Assembly: GCA_030704615.1 (NCBI GenBank)
Contig: CM060734.1
Span: forward strand, 16,988,001 to 17,052,000
Reading direction: 5' to 3'
Source of the DNA: Takakia lepidozioides
Lineage: Eukaryota; Streptophyta; Takakiopsida; Takakiales; Takakiaceae
DNA: 64,000 nucleotides
The notes beneath the pieces are model-generated. The model was not told the DNA's origin. It did not search any database and saw nothing but the letters and a program-made list of their open reading frames with translations. The position numbers and the translations under genes were made by a program. The number at the start of each line of letters is the position of its first letter. Positions within the stretch are counted from its first letter, which is position 1. This document shows positions 1 through 10,674 of this stretch, in pieces.

Positions 1-186
1 CGTGTGCATACATATCGCTACATAACTACATCGTTGTCCAAAAAAACACACAACACATGTGCACGCCACACACTAGTATACAACTGTCCACCACTAGTCC
101 AACCACTAGTCCAACCACTAGGCTACAACTAGTCAGTCACTAGGCTGCCACTATGCTGCCCACTATGGCAAGTCACTGTTCCACAA
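1..186. repeat. Direct repeat, copy 1
   Basis: This stretch is rich in CACTAGTCC-like words and recurs with small changes at 520-697. Both copies start with a GCATACATATCGCTAC segment and run through ACACATGTGCACGCC. The two copies bracket a 328-bp LTR fragment. No coding potential is seen. Confidence 0.75.
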
Positions 187-514
187 ATGATAAAGAAGAA
201 GAATACAAGCACAAGCTTATGCGAGCTCACAAAGCTGAAGCTTAAACTCATGCATATATAAACTCATCACTCAAATACAAGTCAAGCCAAGTGCACCCCA
301 CGCCATGGGGAATCCACACTACGGCGCCATAGCTAGGCACGGTGAGGCTCAACTCGAGAAAGATGAGCCTCCCGCGCTTGCCGTGAAGATAATCACTCTA
401 GGGCCTAAATCTGCCTTGACCCCTGGATTGACACTTGGGCCAATCCCAAATGTCAATATGTAAAAGCTAGTTATTTCCTAGCTAGTTTCACACTAGTGGT
501 AAAATAACTTGACA
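187..514 (-). repeat. LTR fragment of the Gypsy-III family
   Basis: The segment matches 56459-56776 over its whole length, from the GATAAAGAA start to the shared end ACTTGACA. Read on the minus strand it begins TGTCAAG, as an LTR should. The match ends exactly at the CTTGACA boundary in both places, which defines that end of the LTR. It is a fragment: flanking LTR sequence and coding parts are missing here. Confidence 0.7.
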
Positions 515-697
515 GCTATCGTGCGCATACATATCGCTACACAAAAAATACATCGCTGTCCAAAACCACACAACACATGTGCACGCCACACACTAGTATA
601 CCACTAGTCCACCACTAGTCCAACCACTAGGCTACAACTAGTCAGTCACTAGGCTGCCACTATGCTGCCCACTATGGCAGTCACTAGTCCACACAAT
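515..697. repeat. Direct repeat, copy 2
   Basis: Second copy of the segment at 1-186, again rich in CACTAGTCC words. The first five bases after the LTR fragment (GCTAT) are not in the visible part of copy 1. Confidence 0.7.
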
Positions 698-1205
698 TGC
701 CCCCCTAGCTGGTGCTTAGGTCCCTCTAAGTCTAGGTAGCCATAAGATGTGATAGTGACAATAGTCTCACTAAGTCCTCCACCACTGTCCCTACTACAAT
801 CAAACTCGATAGATCAAGAGGCCGGGTGCAAGAGTTGCCCCATCGTTAGTCGCCGTCTTGCAACTTGTGAACTTGAGCCTGGGATCTCGTGTATTGACGC
901 AGTTATAGTACGCGCACGCGCCAGGTGAGCACTAGCACGTGAACTCCCAAAGAAGGCGCATGTTTCCTTGCCCCTTGGATGGGAGTCACCCGATTTCGGC
1001 ATTGCGCAAACACACGATTAACCCAATTTACCTCTCCCACTTTTGTAAGCTAGCATGCATTCTACACACTAGCCAACCACACCATGCATCACCATTCCAA
1101 ACAAAATAGGACACACAACATTTGGAACCCATTTCCTTTATAACAAATTTTTGTACAATACAAGTTTTTGCAATCGGATTCCTGAGCTAGCTAAGCCGGG
1201 CTAAG
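698..1205. other. Non-coding stretch, nothing recognised
   Basis: No convincing gene, RNA or repeat is seen here. The 3' LTR expected for the adjacent Gypsy-I (a copy of 5860-6585) is not present in this interval. Confidence 0.5.
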
Positions 1206-1245
1206 CATGCATTTCCTCCCCCACGCTCCAAGGTTGATGTCCCCA

Positions 1246-4081
1246 TCAACGCTTCTTCCGCTTTTGAGGTCGCCCTTCGAAAACTGCAACCGCCTCGGAT
1301 GCGTTTCCCATTTCTGAGGCACGCACCCAAGATGTCTCCACAAGATGATAGCCCTTCCATTTGACGAGATACTCTGTTTCTGGGTTCTTGAACCTCCTCG
1401 ACTTAAGTACTGCCTCCACCTCGTACTTAGGTTCATTTTCATGATCCAACAGCACAGGTGGCGGACGCAACACTTGATGCCGATTCGGACGCGCTTCATC
1501 TTTGAAGTAAGGCTTCAAAAGGGAGACGTGAAATACTGGATGCACCTTGCTGTATGCCGGCAGCTCCAATTCATACACATCCTCATTCATAACCTTCCGG
1601 ATGCGAAAGGGTCCCGCATACGGAGGTACGAACTTTGGACTCACTTCCGGAGGTAGTCGGAAATTCTTGATGTTCAACCAAACCTCCGTGCCTGCCTCAA
1701 ACTTCACTTCCCTCCGCTTCCGATTTGCCTGCCTTTCATACCGTTTCCTAGCTTTGGCAATGTTGTACTTTGCGAGCTTCAACAAACGCTCGCGTTCTTC
1801 TAGTACCGCCGCTACTGCCGGTTCCTCAACGTCCTGGGCGGCCCAACTTGTCGGCACCAGAGGTGCTTTTCCATAGACCAATACAAAAGGGGAAACTCCC
1901 GTTGCGGAGTGTTCTGTGTTATTATAACAGAACTCTGCCGCGTCTAAGTGTTCCACCCAGTCTGTTTGGTCTGCCGACACGTAATTCCGCAAGATCTGCT
2001 TCACTACGGAATTCACTCTTTCTGTTTGGCCGTCGGTCGTGGTCGGAAGGCGGTGCTCATCTTCAGCCTCGTCCCCATCTTCTTCCAAAGTGCCCTCCAA
2101 AATTTACTCGTAAACTTTGGATCGCGGTCCGAGACAATATCCTTTGGGACTCCATGATGCTTTAAGACGTGGGCAAAGTAAAGTCGCCCTGTTTCCTGCG
2201 CCGTTGCCGTCTCCTTGGTGGGGATGAAATGGCCCATTTTACTGAACCTATCCACCACCACCATGATTGCATCGAATCCTTTTGACAGCGGCATAGCAGT
2301 CATGAAATCCATCGAGACGCTTTCCCAAGTCCCCTCTGGAATCGGCAAGGGTTGTAACAGCCCCGCTTGCTTTTTGTACTCGCTCTGGTTTTGTTGGCAT
2401 GTGGTGCATGTCTTGACATACTCCTCTGCCTCCTCCCTCAGTTTGGGCCAGAAATACTCTTTCTTCAAGAGTGCCGCAGTGCGCTTGGCTCCGCCGTGGC
2501 CTGCAAGCGGGCTATCATGGCATTCTCTCAAGAGGCTATCTCTGATCCCTCCCTTTGGCACGTAGAGATGCTTTTGCTTATACCGGAGCAGTCCATTTTG
2601 CAAGTGGAACTGCGATTTAACCCCCATCCTCAAGTCCTGCATCACGGACTTCGCCAGCTCATCCTTCCGGCAAGCCTCAGATCTTCCTTTGGAGCGCCGT
2701 CTTGCCCTTGTACACCAACAAGAGCTGCTGCTTTCTACTTAAAGCATCGGCCACCACGTTGTCTCGTCCCGGTTTGTACTGGATATCCACGTCGAACACT
2801 GCCAAAGTATCTTGCCACCTAAGTTGTTTTGGGGACAACTTGGGCTGCGTGGCAAAATACTTCACCGTGACATTGTCCGTGAACACCTTCACTGGGTTGG
2901 AACCAACATAGTGGCGCCAAAGCTCAAGATAGTGCACCACCGCCTTCATCTCTTTCTCGTGCGTCGGCCACTGTCGCTCCACTTCATTCAGTTTCTTACT
3001 TTCGTAAGCCACTGGACGTCCATCTTGCATCAGTACACCCCCAATCGCGAAGTCCGACGCATCTGTATGTATCTCGAACGAATGATCGAACTCCGGGATT
3101 TTCAAGACTGGAGCTTCCGCCATCCGCTGCTTCAATTCAGCAACAGCTTGGCCACACAAGGTGTTCCATACCCAGACTTTGGATTTACACAGAAGGTCTG
3201 ACAACGGCCCTGCGATCTTGGCAAAATTTCTCACATACTTCCGGTAATAGGAGGCGAGTCCTAGGAAGGATCGCACTCTCGAGACCGAAGTCGGAGGCTC
3301 CCAGTCCAAGATCGCCCTCACCTTTCTGTCATCCATTTTGATCCCATCCTGTGTAATCACATGCCCCAGGAACTCCACTTTTGTGACCCCGAATTCGCAC
3401 TTTGAAGCTTTGGCATATAGCTTCTCTTCTCGCAATTTTTGGAACACCCTTTTTAGGTGCTCCAGGTGCTCCTCCTTTGTTTTCAAGTACACCAAGATGT
3501 CGTCGATGTACACGATCACAAAGTCATCCAACCACTCCTGAAAAAGGCTGTTCATCAGCGTGCTAAATGTCGTTGGTGCATTGGTGAGCCCGAAAAGGCA
3601 TCACCAAGAACTCATATGAACCATACCTTGTCCTGCACGCGGTCTTCTCCTCATCTCCTTCCGCCACCCGAATTTGATGATAGCCGGAGCGCAAGTCGAT
3701 CCGGCTGAAATACTTCGCTCCTACCAACCGATCGAAGAGGTCGTCGATCCTTGGCAAAGGGTACCGGTTTTTTATAGTCACGTTATTCAGAGCCGTGTAA
3801 TCGACACACATCCGCAACGTCCCATCCTTCTTGTCTGCGAATAGCACCGGGGCTCTGTAAGGTGACTTACTCGGCCGGATGTACCCCTTTGACATTAGAT
3901 CCTTGAGCTGAGTCTTCAGCTCGACCAACTCCCTGTGGCTCAACCGGTAGGGTGCCTTGGCAGGCGGTTCCGATCCCGGTATCACCTCAATCTTGTGGTC
4001 AACTCCTCTTCGCGGTGGCAAGCCGCTTGGTAAATCCTCCGGCATCACATCCTGGTATTTCTCTAAATCCCCTTGATCCAA
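1246..4081 (-). pseudogene. Gypsy-I pol: RT, RNase H, integrase, chromodomain (broken)
   Basis: In order it has reverse transcriptase ([10 protein letters not shown] near 3800, catalytic YIDDI near 3500), RNase H (HTDASDFAIGG and FTDN), integrase with an HHCC-like zinc region (ending CTTCQQ) and a DDE core (MDFMTAMPL), and a C-terminal chromodomain (EYLVKWKGYHLVETSW) near 1290-1400. The chromodomain in family knowledge directs integration to marked chromatin. Frameshifts lie near 3560-3600, 2650-2680 and 2030-2100. The stop is at 1246-1248. Confidence 0.9.
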
Positions 4082-5804
4082 TCTGGGCTCGGCTCCCCAT
4101 CGCCTTCTCCCTTTACTTCTCTAATGTAAAGCGAAAACTGGGGCTCGTGTGCCTCCTCCACGGCCCACTCCCTTGCTGACAGAAGGTTTATTCGCCCTCC
4201 CACGGATTTGGGCGTTTCCGACACTCGTAAGACCTCGCCACCATTCCCACATGGCAGCGTGACTACTCTCTTGCGGCCATCTATGACCGCTCCGGATTTG
4301 CTCAAAAAGGTCATCCCCAAAATGAGATCCACTCCATCGATCTCGCAGATGGTGAAGTTCTCACGTCCCTCCCAACTCCCCAGTTGAAGAGGAACATCAA
4401 ACGCCAACCTTGTCGCCAATTGCGGTTCTCCTTTTGCAGAACGCACCTCAATAGAGGCCCCCACGTCACTGGTCGGGAGTCCCATCTTTCGCGCCGCCGC
4501 TGGCGTCATGAAGGAGTGCGACGCTCCTGTGTCCACCAACAACGACACGTTAGTTCCGGATATTATCCCATCCACGAACAATAACTGACTCCCTTTACGC
4601 AGGGCGCCAGTTTCCTGATACAACTCACAAGAATAGTTGCCTACCTTGCAAGTCCTGGCGACCACCGCTTCCACCAAGCGACTGATGGTATCTTCCGACA
4701 GCTCCGTGGTTGCCCGAGTCATGTTCAATTGTCGAGGTTTCGTGCACTTCTTGGCCATGTGCCCGGGCTCCCCGCAATTGAAACACACTCCATCAAAGGT
4801 CGCCTTCTGTCCGCCATAAGCCGCTCCACCCGCTTTTCCTTTCGAAGCACCGGGTGCCGCCTTGACGTGTGAAGGCCCTCCCTTCAATTTCCACGTGCCA
4901 TTGTCGCCGCGTGGCCTATCCCACTTCTTTTCCGGTCGGAAGGAGTCACCTTCCCGCCGGGTCTTCTTCTGGCTCAGCTCCGTACGGCCTTGTCTCTCAC
5001 CCCTAGGGACATCCGAGAAACATTCAGCCCTCTCAATTGCCTCATTCAAGGTCTTGGGTGGCTTCTCCTCCAACTTCCGCCTGGCCCATGGGGCCAGTCC
5101 CGCCACAAAGTTGAGGACCATTTCTGGTTCTGCCATGTCCGCGACTTCGAGCAACAGCACATTGAAAGCCTGGACATACCCCCGAATGTCATCTGTTTGC
5201 TTCAAATTCCTCATCTTGTCCCGGGCAAGCCAGGACGCGTTGAGGGGCACAAACTGTCTCTTCATCAATTCCTTGAACCCACTCCAGTTCAAGGTTTCTG
5301 GGCTTGGACCTCGGTCGTGAAGGCGTTTCTGCCACCATTGTTGAGCATAGCCCCTCAAATAGGTGGGAGCCACTTCCACCCGATCCTCGTCACTCAACTT
5401 GGCCGCCCGGAAGTACTGCTCTAGCTCCAGGAGCTAGGTGTTGAGTGCCTTCCGATTTCGGACGCCCTCGAAGGTGCCGGGTTCCTTAGGCTTCACCTTA
5501 AACTTTGCCTTAGTGGAAGTGGCATTAGCCGCCTTCAACACGTCTCTCAACGTCCCGCCAAACTGCGCCAACAACCCTTCCCAAAAGGCTGCCGGCATGG
5601 GAGGCATCTCTTGGTTTGTCGGAGCTGTCAAGGATTCCTCGGGCTCCGACTCCTCGGATTCCTCCCGCTCTTGAGTGGCCTCCTTTTCGGAAACATGCAT
5701 CGCTTCCTCAAACGGCGCCTCGGTGACACGTCGCCCTCATCGGGCTCACCAGGATCATCATCTTTTGGGCCGTTCCGCTTTCGCTTTGGCTTGCCCGACC
5801 CCAT
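4063..5804 (-). pseudogene. Gypsy-I gag-protease (broken)
   Basis: Encodes the capsid/nucleocapsid part and aspartic protease of the chromovirus. From the start (MGSGKPKRKR) come an acidic N-terminal tail, a gag core with YLRGYAQQWWQKR, a zinc knuckle CFNCGEPGHMAKKC near 4760-4800, and a protease with LLVDTGASHSF near 4530-4560. The frame shifts once between about 5628 and 5700, and an in-frame TAG lies at 5434-5436. It overlaps the pol frame by about 19 bases at its 3' end, consistent with a frameshift between gag and pol. Family assignment is firm; function is lost in this copy. Confidence 0.88.
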
Positions 5805-5839
5805 GATGAGGCCAATCCCATGGACGATTGCGTACTGAA

Positions 5840-5857
5840 CTCTAAGCTCTAATACCA
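5840..5857 (-). other. Primer-binding site, tRNA-iMet type
   Basis: The minus strand reads TGGTATTAGAGCTTAGAG, one base different in its first 14 from the common plant retroelement site TGGTATCAGAGCTT, complementary to initiator methionine tRNA. It sits two bases inside the LTR, as expected. Confidence 0.8.
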
Positions 5858-5859
5858 AG

Positions 5860-6585
5860 TGTCGCGCACCTCACTTCGGTAAGCTCCCCCTCAAGTCATA
5901 GTTACTCGCTTAGTTGCGCGCGCCTGACTCCCAACCTGGCCGCCGGGCCAACTTGGAGCTTCGGCTGCTCACCGGGGCATAACGGTCCCCCCTTTGTTCT
6001 CCCAAGGAACCCTCCACCGATTTGGAACCAGCGGGAATTCCCTTTGGTAGTTGGCAGTCCGGAACAGCTCCCCACTCTTTGGTCGCTTTCCGGCTCGTTC
6101 GCTTACTCACTAGTTTTTGGTCACCAACGGGCTTGCACCGTTCTCGGGTTACTACTCCCTATATATACTTCTGTAGCTGTCCGCGGGGGTTTCACAACCA
6201 CCCATGCCATTTTATGGCGAACCACCACGAAGACCCTCGACTCCCGGTGATGAGTCGCGGTGAGTCTTGGCCCACTCACCACGGCCCCTATGGACCGTGA
6301 TGAGTCCCAAGACTCCCCACGACTCCCACCACGAGGTCTCCGCCCCCATGGTGAGTCCTATGCCACCCCCACTAAGTCCCGCTAAGCTACCACCACCCTT
6401 GTGGAGCCACCCCCACCGCAACCCGGTGTGCGGGGCTCCACCTAGTGAGCGCCTCCGCCTCCTTGAGTGCCTTGGGCACTCAAGGGTGCTTCAGCCCCCC
6501 ATACCTATCGTTGCCGCTGCCCCCACCACAGGGGCAGCCCCTCATGTGTCCCGACCCCCTGCCCTCAAGGCAAAGGGCCGTGACA
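5860..6585 (-). repeat. 5' LTR of Gypsy-I
   Basis: On the plus strand the segment starts TGTCGCGCAC and ends CCGTGACA, so the ends form the usual TGTC...GACA inverted pair. It lies two bases from a primer-binding site on one side. On the other side it interrupts a Gypsy RT reading frame at CAGTAGAGAC. Length is about 726 bp. A second copy for comparison is missing, so the outer boundary rests on these junctions only. Confidence 0.7.
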
Positions 6586-7130
6586 CAGTAGAGACACCAC
6601 AATGGTTATCGCCCATTGTGAAAGTACCCAAGAAAAATGGAAATCTACGAGTGTGTGTGGACTACCGCAAGTTAAACGCAGGAACCAAGAAAGACCCTTT
6701 TCCACTACCTTTCACTCAAATAGTGTTGGACACAGTGGCTGGACATGAGATGTACTCATTCATGTATGGGTTTAGTGGGTACAACCAGGTACAGATGGCA
6801 GTAGAAGACCGAGAAAAGACCGCATTCATCACTGAATGGGGAGCATATGCTTACAAAGTCATGCCATTTGGACTTTGCAATGCACCAGCCACATTTCAAC
6901 GAGCAGTATCTGAGATATTCAAGAACTATCTCAATGATTTTATGCAGGTATTTTTGGATGATTTCAGCGTCTTTGGACAGAAATCCAAACATTTGGCACA
7001 GTTAAAACTTTGCCTACAAGCCTGCAGAAACAATGGAGTAAGTCTCAACCCGGAAAAATGTACATTCTGTGTGAATTCCGGATTATTATTGGGACACATT
7101 GTGTGCCAACAGGGAATTCTGGTAGTGTAG
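6586..7130 (+). pseudogene. Gypsy reverse-transcriptase fragment
   Basis: Plus-strand RT fragment from ETPQWLSPIV through RVCVDYRKLNAG, YSFMYGFSGYNQ and the catalytic-site region VFLDDFSVFG to GLLLGHIVCQQGI. It is of the same family as Gypsy-II at 41.6 kb, but it is a separate copy: both contain the segment around GTKKDPFPLPFT with different residues nearby. Its 5' end is cut by the Gypsy-I LTR. Its 3' end stops inside the RT domain at a TAG. Confidence 0.9.
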
Positions 7131-8279
7131 TGTGAAAAGAAGGGGCGTGAATCCCCTTCTGGGTGATTATAATCTGTACTCCTCCCCAGTTGAAGTCAAA
7201 GCAAAAGGAAGGAACGTTCTAGTGATCCAACCATCTTCACATGGCTGTGGGTTTCCCTTAGTTTGTTCGTGATAAGAGTTCATGCAATCTGCATCCACGC
7301 CGCAGCGGAAGAGAAGACATGGATGGGGAGTTTTGAATTGTTCCTGCTCTTGGTTCTACTTTTATACAACAGCCTTGCCCTATGATCACAGCGCCAACAG
7401 TGCTGCCATGATCTTTTCTGTGATGCAACCAGCCCTATGACAGCGCTGAACACGACCCTTAATGTGAAGCTCCCTTGAGCAGTGATACGTCGGAAGCCCC
7501 CTTTGTAATGGTGACAGATTTAGAGGGAGGCAGCTCAGATCTGCCATGAACTGCAGGGCCACTGGTCTCTTTCAGGGTTCATGTTTTCTTCATCTCATCT
7601 CCCCAAATTGGCCATCCCCCATCAACCCCTTTTACAGAGCAGCTCTCTCCCTTCCTAAATCCTTTTCTCTCTCTCTCTAATCTTGGTCTGCAGGTTCCTC
7701 ACTTCTCCAGCAGCAGCATATCTACCATGCAATGCAATGCACAACTCAGCCAGGCATCCAGTGCACCCAGCCTTGAAATCATCCTCGGTCACACAAGGCA
7801 TAACCATCCCATTCATCAATCTCTCTCTCTCTCTCTCTCTCTCTCATGCCAATGTCCAACCCTTCACACTACCTTTTTCCAAAAGAAGCCATTGCCCAAA
7901 CAGCTCTCAGCCTTTCTACAGGTTTCAAGCCATTACCCCAACAGCCCTCTTTTCCCTTCAACCATGAACCTCAGTTGTTCATACCCTGAGACCATACTGG
8001 AAATCAGTTCCAAAACCAAATCAGTGTCGGTGTTGCTTCCCCATCCACATTATCCTTTCTCTGTTTTCAACAGTTCTAACTAACCCTCACTGGTGTTTTC
8101 AATCAGCCAAGCTAGGTCTACATTGGTTTCAGTGTGTCAATACCCAGGGCAGCATTGTGTGCAGGTTCATAACACTGAAACAAGAACAAGAATGAAGACA
8201 AACAGTGACCATTCTGATTCAGTGACAAGCAATCTCTCCCCCCACTCATTTCTCCTACTGACACTATAACAGGGGGCTG
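7131..8279. other. Non-coding stretch with microsatellite
   Basis: No gene is seen. A (CT)n run of about 26 bases lies at 7820-7845, and a shorter one near 7668. The last 170 bases (about 8050-8220) resemble 46980-47165: both have CTAACCCTCACT and an AGCCGCATTGTATGCAG-like segment. The two places therefore probably hold the same old repeat. The left part of element C, expected here, is absent. Confidence 0.5.
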
Positions 8280-8330
8280 CTATTTCATGAGCCACGAGCC
8301 ATGAGCGGCATGAGCCATGAGCAGAGTCGT
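8280..8330 (+). repeat. Left terminal inverted repeat of B
   Basis: Starts CTATTTCATGAGCCACGAG and continues as degenerate CATGAGC units. It pairs imperfectly with 34489-34540. Confidence 0.65.
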
Positions 8331-8645
8331 AAGTGTGGAAAAAAACATGAGCAGCATTATTTTCCGGAAATGAGTGTCCGCGGGAATAGGGTTTAGGGTG
8401 CCACGGTCATAGGGGGAGAACGACCTCCCGATGAAGGAGGTTTGGCAATGTTATTTAGAATTATATATTGAAAGGCAATGTTTCGCGAATGGTAGGGTGG
8501 TACTGCTTTGTACAATGGGGGCCCATTTCAGCCTACCAGCCACTTGCAAAATCCACCCACACTCCCAATCCCAAACGAAATGAGCAATGACGCATTCTGG
8601 GAACGATGGACACAGAATAGAATAAAAAGAGGGCACAATGAGGTT

Positions 8646-8651
8646 TTTATT
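8646..8651 (-). terminator. Poly(A) signal for the 8735-9298 gene
   Basis: AATAAA on the minus strand, 84 bases past the stop codon. Confidence 0.45.
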
Positions 8652-8734
8652 GATCCACATGAATTGCATTTGAAGCACGTCTACTGTGCTGATTGTGCAA
8701 TCAAATCTTTAGCCCTGTGCCTACTGAATACAAG

Positions 8735-9298
8735 TCACGTTGTCAATGGGACTTCGACTGCTCTCAAAACTAGCTCATGAGTCATGGGGCTCCTCCATGT
8801 AAAGTCGATTGCAGCCGTTGTACCGCCCCTAGTGATGTTCACCACAATGTCCTGCCCTTCAATCATACCACCATCGAATATGGAAATCTTCACATTTTCG
8901 TCGTCCACACCAATGCGAATGTCCCCATACAATGGAGAAGAGGAGCGCACTCCTTGAGGAGAATAGGTCTCTCCGATGGAGTCCACCCACGTCCAGTGGC
9001 AGCAGTTCCACCGCAACAGCATAACAGTGCGCCTTCTTCTGCATGGGTGACCGTCGTAGCTGGGAAAATCGGAATCGAGGATGCGCAGGAGCCACGGACT
9101 CCTCAGACCAAGATCGTCACCCCGCTCGAAGGCGTAGTGGCCTAGGATATACTCAAAAGCCACCAATGTTTCCACAATCGAACCAGTATCTTCTCTGTAA
9201 TCTGTGTACCAGATAACAATGTCTCCCGATGTGGCCGAATACATTGCATAATCGATGCCTCCAAATGGGCAGTCGTCCCGGTTCCGGAAGCACGGCAT
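8735..9298 (-). CDS. Unknown protein, paralogue of 9855-10433
   Basis: I do not recognise the family. The start at 9298 (MPCFRNRDDCPFGG) is chosen because the paralogue has MPCRRNPADCPYHG and both genes share CAAGGATGCCGTGC across the ATG. The frame stays open upstream to 9571. Shared features are DYAM, SGDI-VW, LRWNCCHW, YGDIR, a motif of the form DGG-I-G-DIVV, and a C-terminal ELVLRAVEVP. There is no signal peptide or membrane segment. Cysteine and histidine at the start suggest a small metal site, but that is a guess. It lies inside element B and is transcribed away from its paralogue. Confidence 0.6.
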   Translation of the reverse strand: MPCFRNRDDCPFGGIDYAMYSATSGDIVIWYTDYREDTGSIVETLVAFEYILGHYAFERGDDLGLRSPWLLRILDSDFPSYDGHPCRRRRTVMLLRWNCCHWTWVDSIGETYSPQGVRSSSPLYGDIRIGVDDENVKISIFDGGMIEGQDIVVNITRGGTTAAIDFTWRSPMTHELVLRAVEVPLTT

Positions 9299-9854
9299 CC
9301 TTGCAAAGGAGGACCTGAGGACGACTTGGATGCAGATGACAATGACCTTGCGGACAGCTACGAAGCCCTTAGATTTTGGAAATGATGCGAAGCGGAAGAG
9401 CAGTCCGGCCTCCAATAATGGAGCATCTGGGTCCCACGTACCCACCGACGGAGGTGGAACGTGTTCATCATGCCGGCGGTGGATGAACCCATACATCTTT
9501 CTCATCAACAAGTTATAGTTTGAGATCTGCCACCGAAGTCCATCCCCCCGGATGGAAATTCGGCGCCGCATTTACATCGAAGAGGGGATGGACTTCGTCG
9601 TGTCCAAAGGCTATCGGCCCACCTGGCAGTGAGTGCCCATAGTTTGCATGGCAGGGTAGGAAACTGAAACGGCTACATTCATGAAGCAGCCAATCTTCAT
9701 CGGTCCAGGATCCTGTAGGGGGGAAATTTAAATGTGCCCTAGAGTGTTTGTGAGGAATTGCAGCGTTAGCTTGAACTTTTTCCAGCCACCGCGCTGCTCC
9801 TCCTCCATCCGGGAGCTGCTATCATTGAGCGTACTCCGCTACTCTTTTTCAAGG
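9299..9854. promoter_or_regulatory. Shared upstream region of the divergent gene pair
   Basis: The 556 bases between two head-to-head paralogues. A decayed copy of B's palindrome with GGCGCC at its centre lies at 9553-9574. A shared promoter is inferred from geometry only. Confidence 0.35.
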
Positions 9855-10433
9855 ATGCCGTGCCGCCGAAATCCAGCCGACTGCCCTTATCATGGCCACG
9901 ATTATGCTATGTTCAAACCAGAATCAGGAGACATCATTGTCTGGCTCTCTGTTTTCACAGACGCTGCTGGAATCAAGCAAGAGTCTTTGCGCGCAATGGA
10001 GTATCTGGAGGGCTATTACCGCTTTGAGCGAGGTGAGGGCGAGGGTCAATGCGGTCCGTGGGTCCTGAAAATTGTTGACCTCGATATACCAAGCTGGAAA
10101 GGGATGCCGGACAGATCACGCACGGCCTCGCTTTGGCGCTGGAACTGCTGCCAGTGGACCAGGGAGGACGGCACCGGGGAAAACTATATACGTGCAGATC
10201 ACTCCGCTCTTCCAGTGTATGGAGACATTCGGCTGAGTTGCGAAGACGAATCGCACGGGCACATGAGGCCCACAGTGACCTTGTCAATGTATGATGGTGG
10301 TATCATTGATGGACATGACATTGTCGTCGGCTCCAGCAAGGGCAGCAGAACGACCGAATTGCAGTTTACCTCGAGGTGCCGCAGCAGTGATGAGCTTGTT
10401 TTGAGGGGTATCGAAGTTCCGTCGACTTGGTGA
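9855..10433 (+). CDS. Unknown protein, paralogue of 8735-9298
   Basis: 192 residues, family not recognised. It starts MPCRRNPADCPYHGHDYAMF and ends ELVLRGIEVPSTW. Conserved with its neighbour: SGDIIVW, the aromatic run of YYRFERG, PWVLKIVDLDIPSW, LWRWNCCQW, YGDIRLSC, and YDGGIIDGHDIVV. The frame is open upstream to 9732, but similarity to the paralogue begins about ten residues before this Met. The frame is intact. A poly(A) signal follows at 10503. Location between B's left end and its methyltransferase gene suggests a cargo or accessory gene of the transposon. Confidence 0.65.
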   Translation: MPCRRNPADCPYHGHDYAMFKPESGDIIVWLSVFTDAAGIKQESLRAMEYLEGYYRFERGEGEGQCGPWVLKIVDLDIPSWKGMPDRSRTASLWRWNCCQWTREDGTGENYIRADHSALPVYGDIRLSCEDESHGHMRPTVTLSMYDGGIIDGHDIVVGSSKGSRTTELQFTSRCRSSDELVLRGIEVPSTW

Positions 10434-10502
10434 AGCCCATGTAGAAGGAGGAAGGGCTTAGTTTTGTCTGCAGTTGGTAAATGTGAGACATCGTGTCCGA
10501 TC

Positions 10503-10508
10503 AATAAA
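10503..10508 (+). terminator. Poly(A) signal for 9855-10433
   Basis: AATAAA about 70 bases past the stop. Confidence 0.5.
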
Positions 10509-10674
10509 CCCATCGTACCTCACTTCTGTGTGATTGTGTTTCATTCTGTTGAATAACTGTCGGAATTGGCCCACTGTTTACAATTTGATGTCTCATTTCT
10601 ACAATGTGTCTGTCCGGATGAATATAGCAGAGTAACCGGTATGTGAGTCATGTGTCAAGAATATACCAGAGTAA

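Larger units (their letters stand above)
1206..6585 (-). mobile_element. Gypsy-I: degenerate Ty3/Gypsy chromovirus
   Basis: A minus-strand Ty3/Gypsy element in the order 5' LTR (5860-6585), primer-binding site (5840-5857), gag-protease, reverse transcriptase, RNase H, integrase and a terminal chromodomain. A polypurine-like tract on the minus strand (about 1207-1222) follows the pol stop. The 5' LTR directly abuts a plus-strand Gypsy RT fragment at 6586, so it looks inserted into it. The 3' LTR is not found. At least five frameshifts and one nonsense codon mean it cannot act on its own. Confidence 0.9.

Noticed and set aside
814-1002. tRNA or small RNA gene near 0.8-1.0 kb
   Set aside because: No cloverleaf or internal promoter boxes could be found by eye, and the short frames have no support.
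6267-7130. Single 287-residue protein starting at 6267
   Set aside because: Its first third is LTR sequence of Gypsy-I; only the part from 6586 is RT. The joined frame is accidental.
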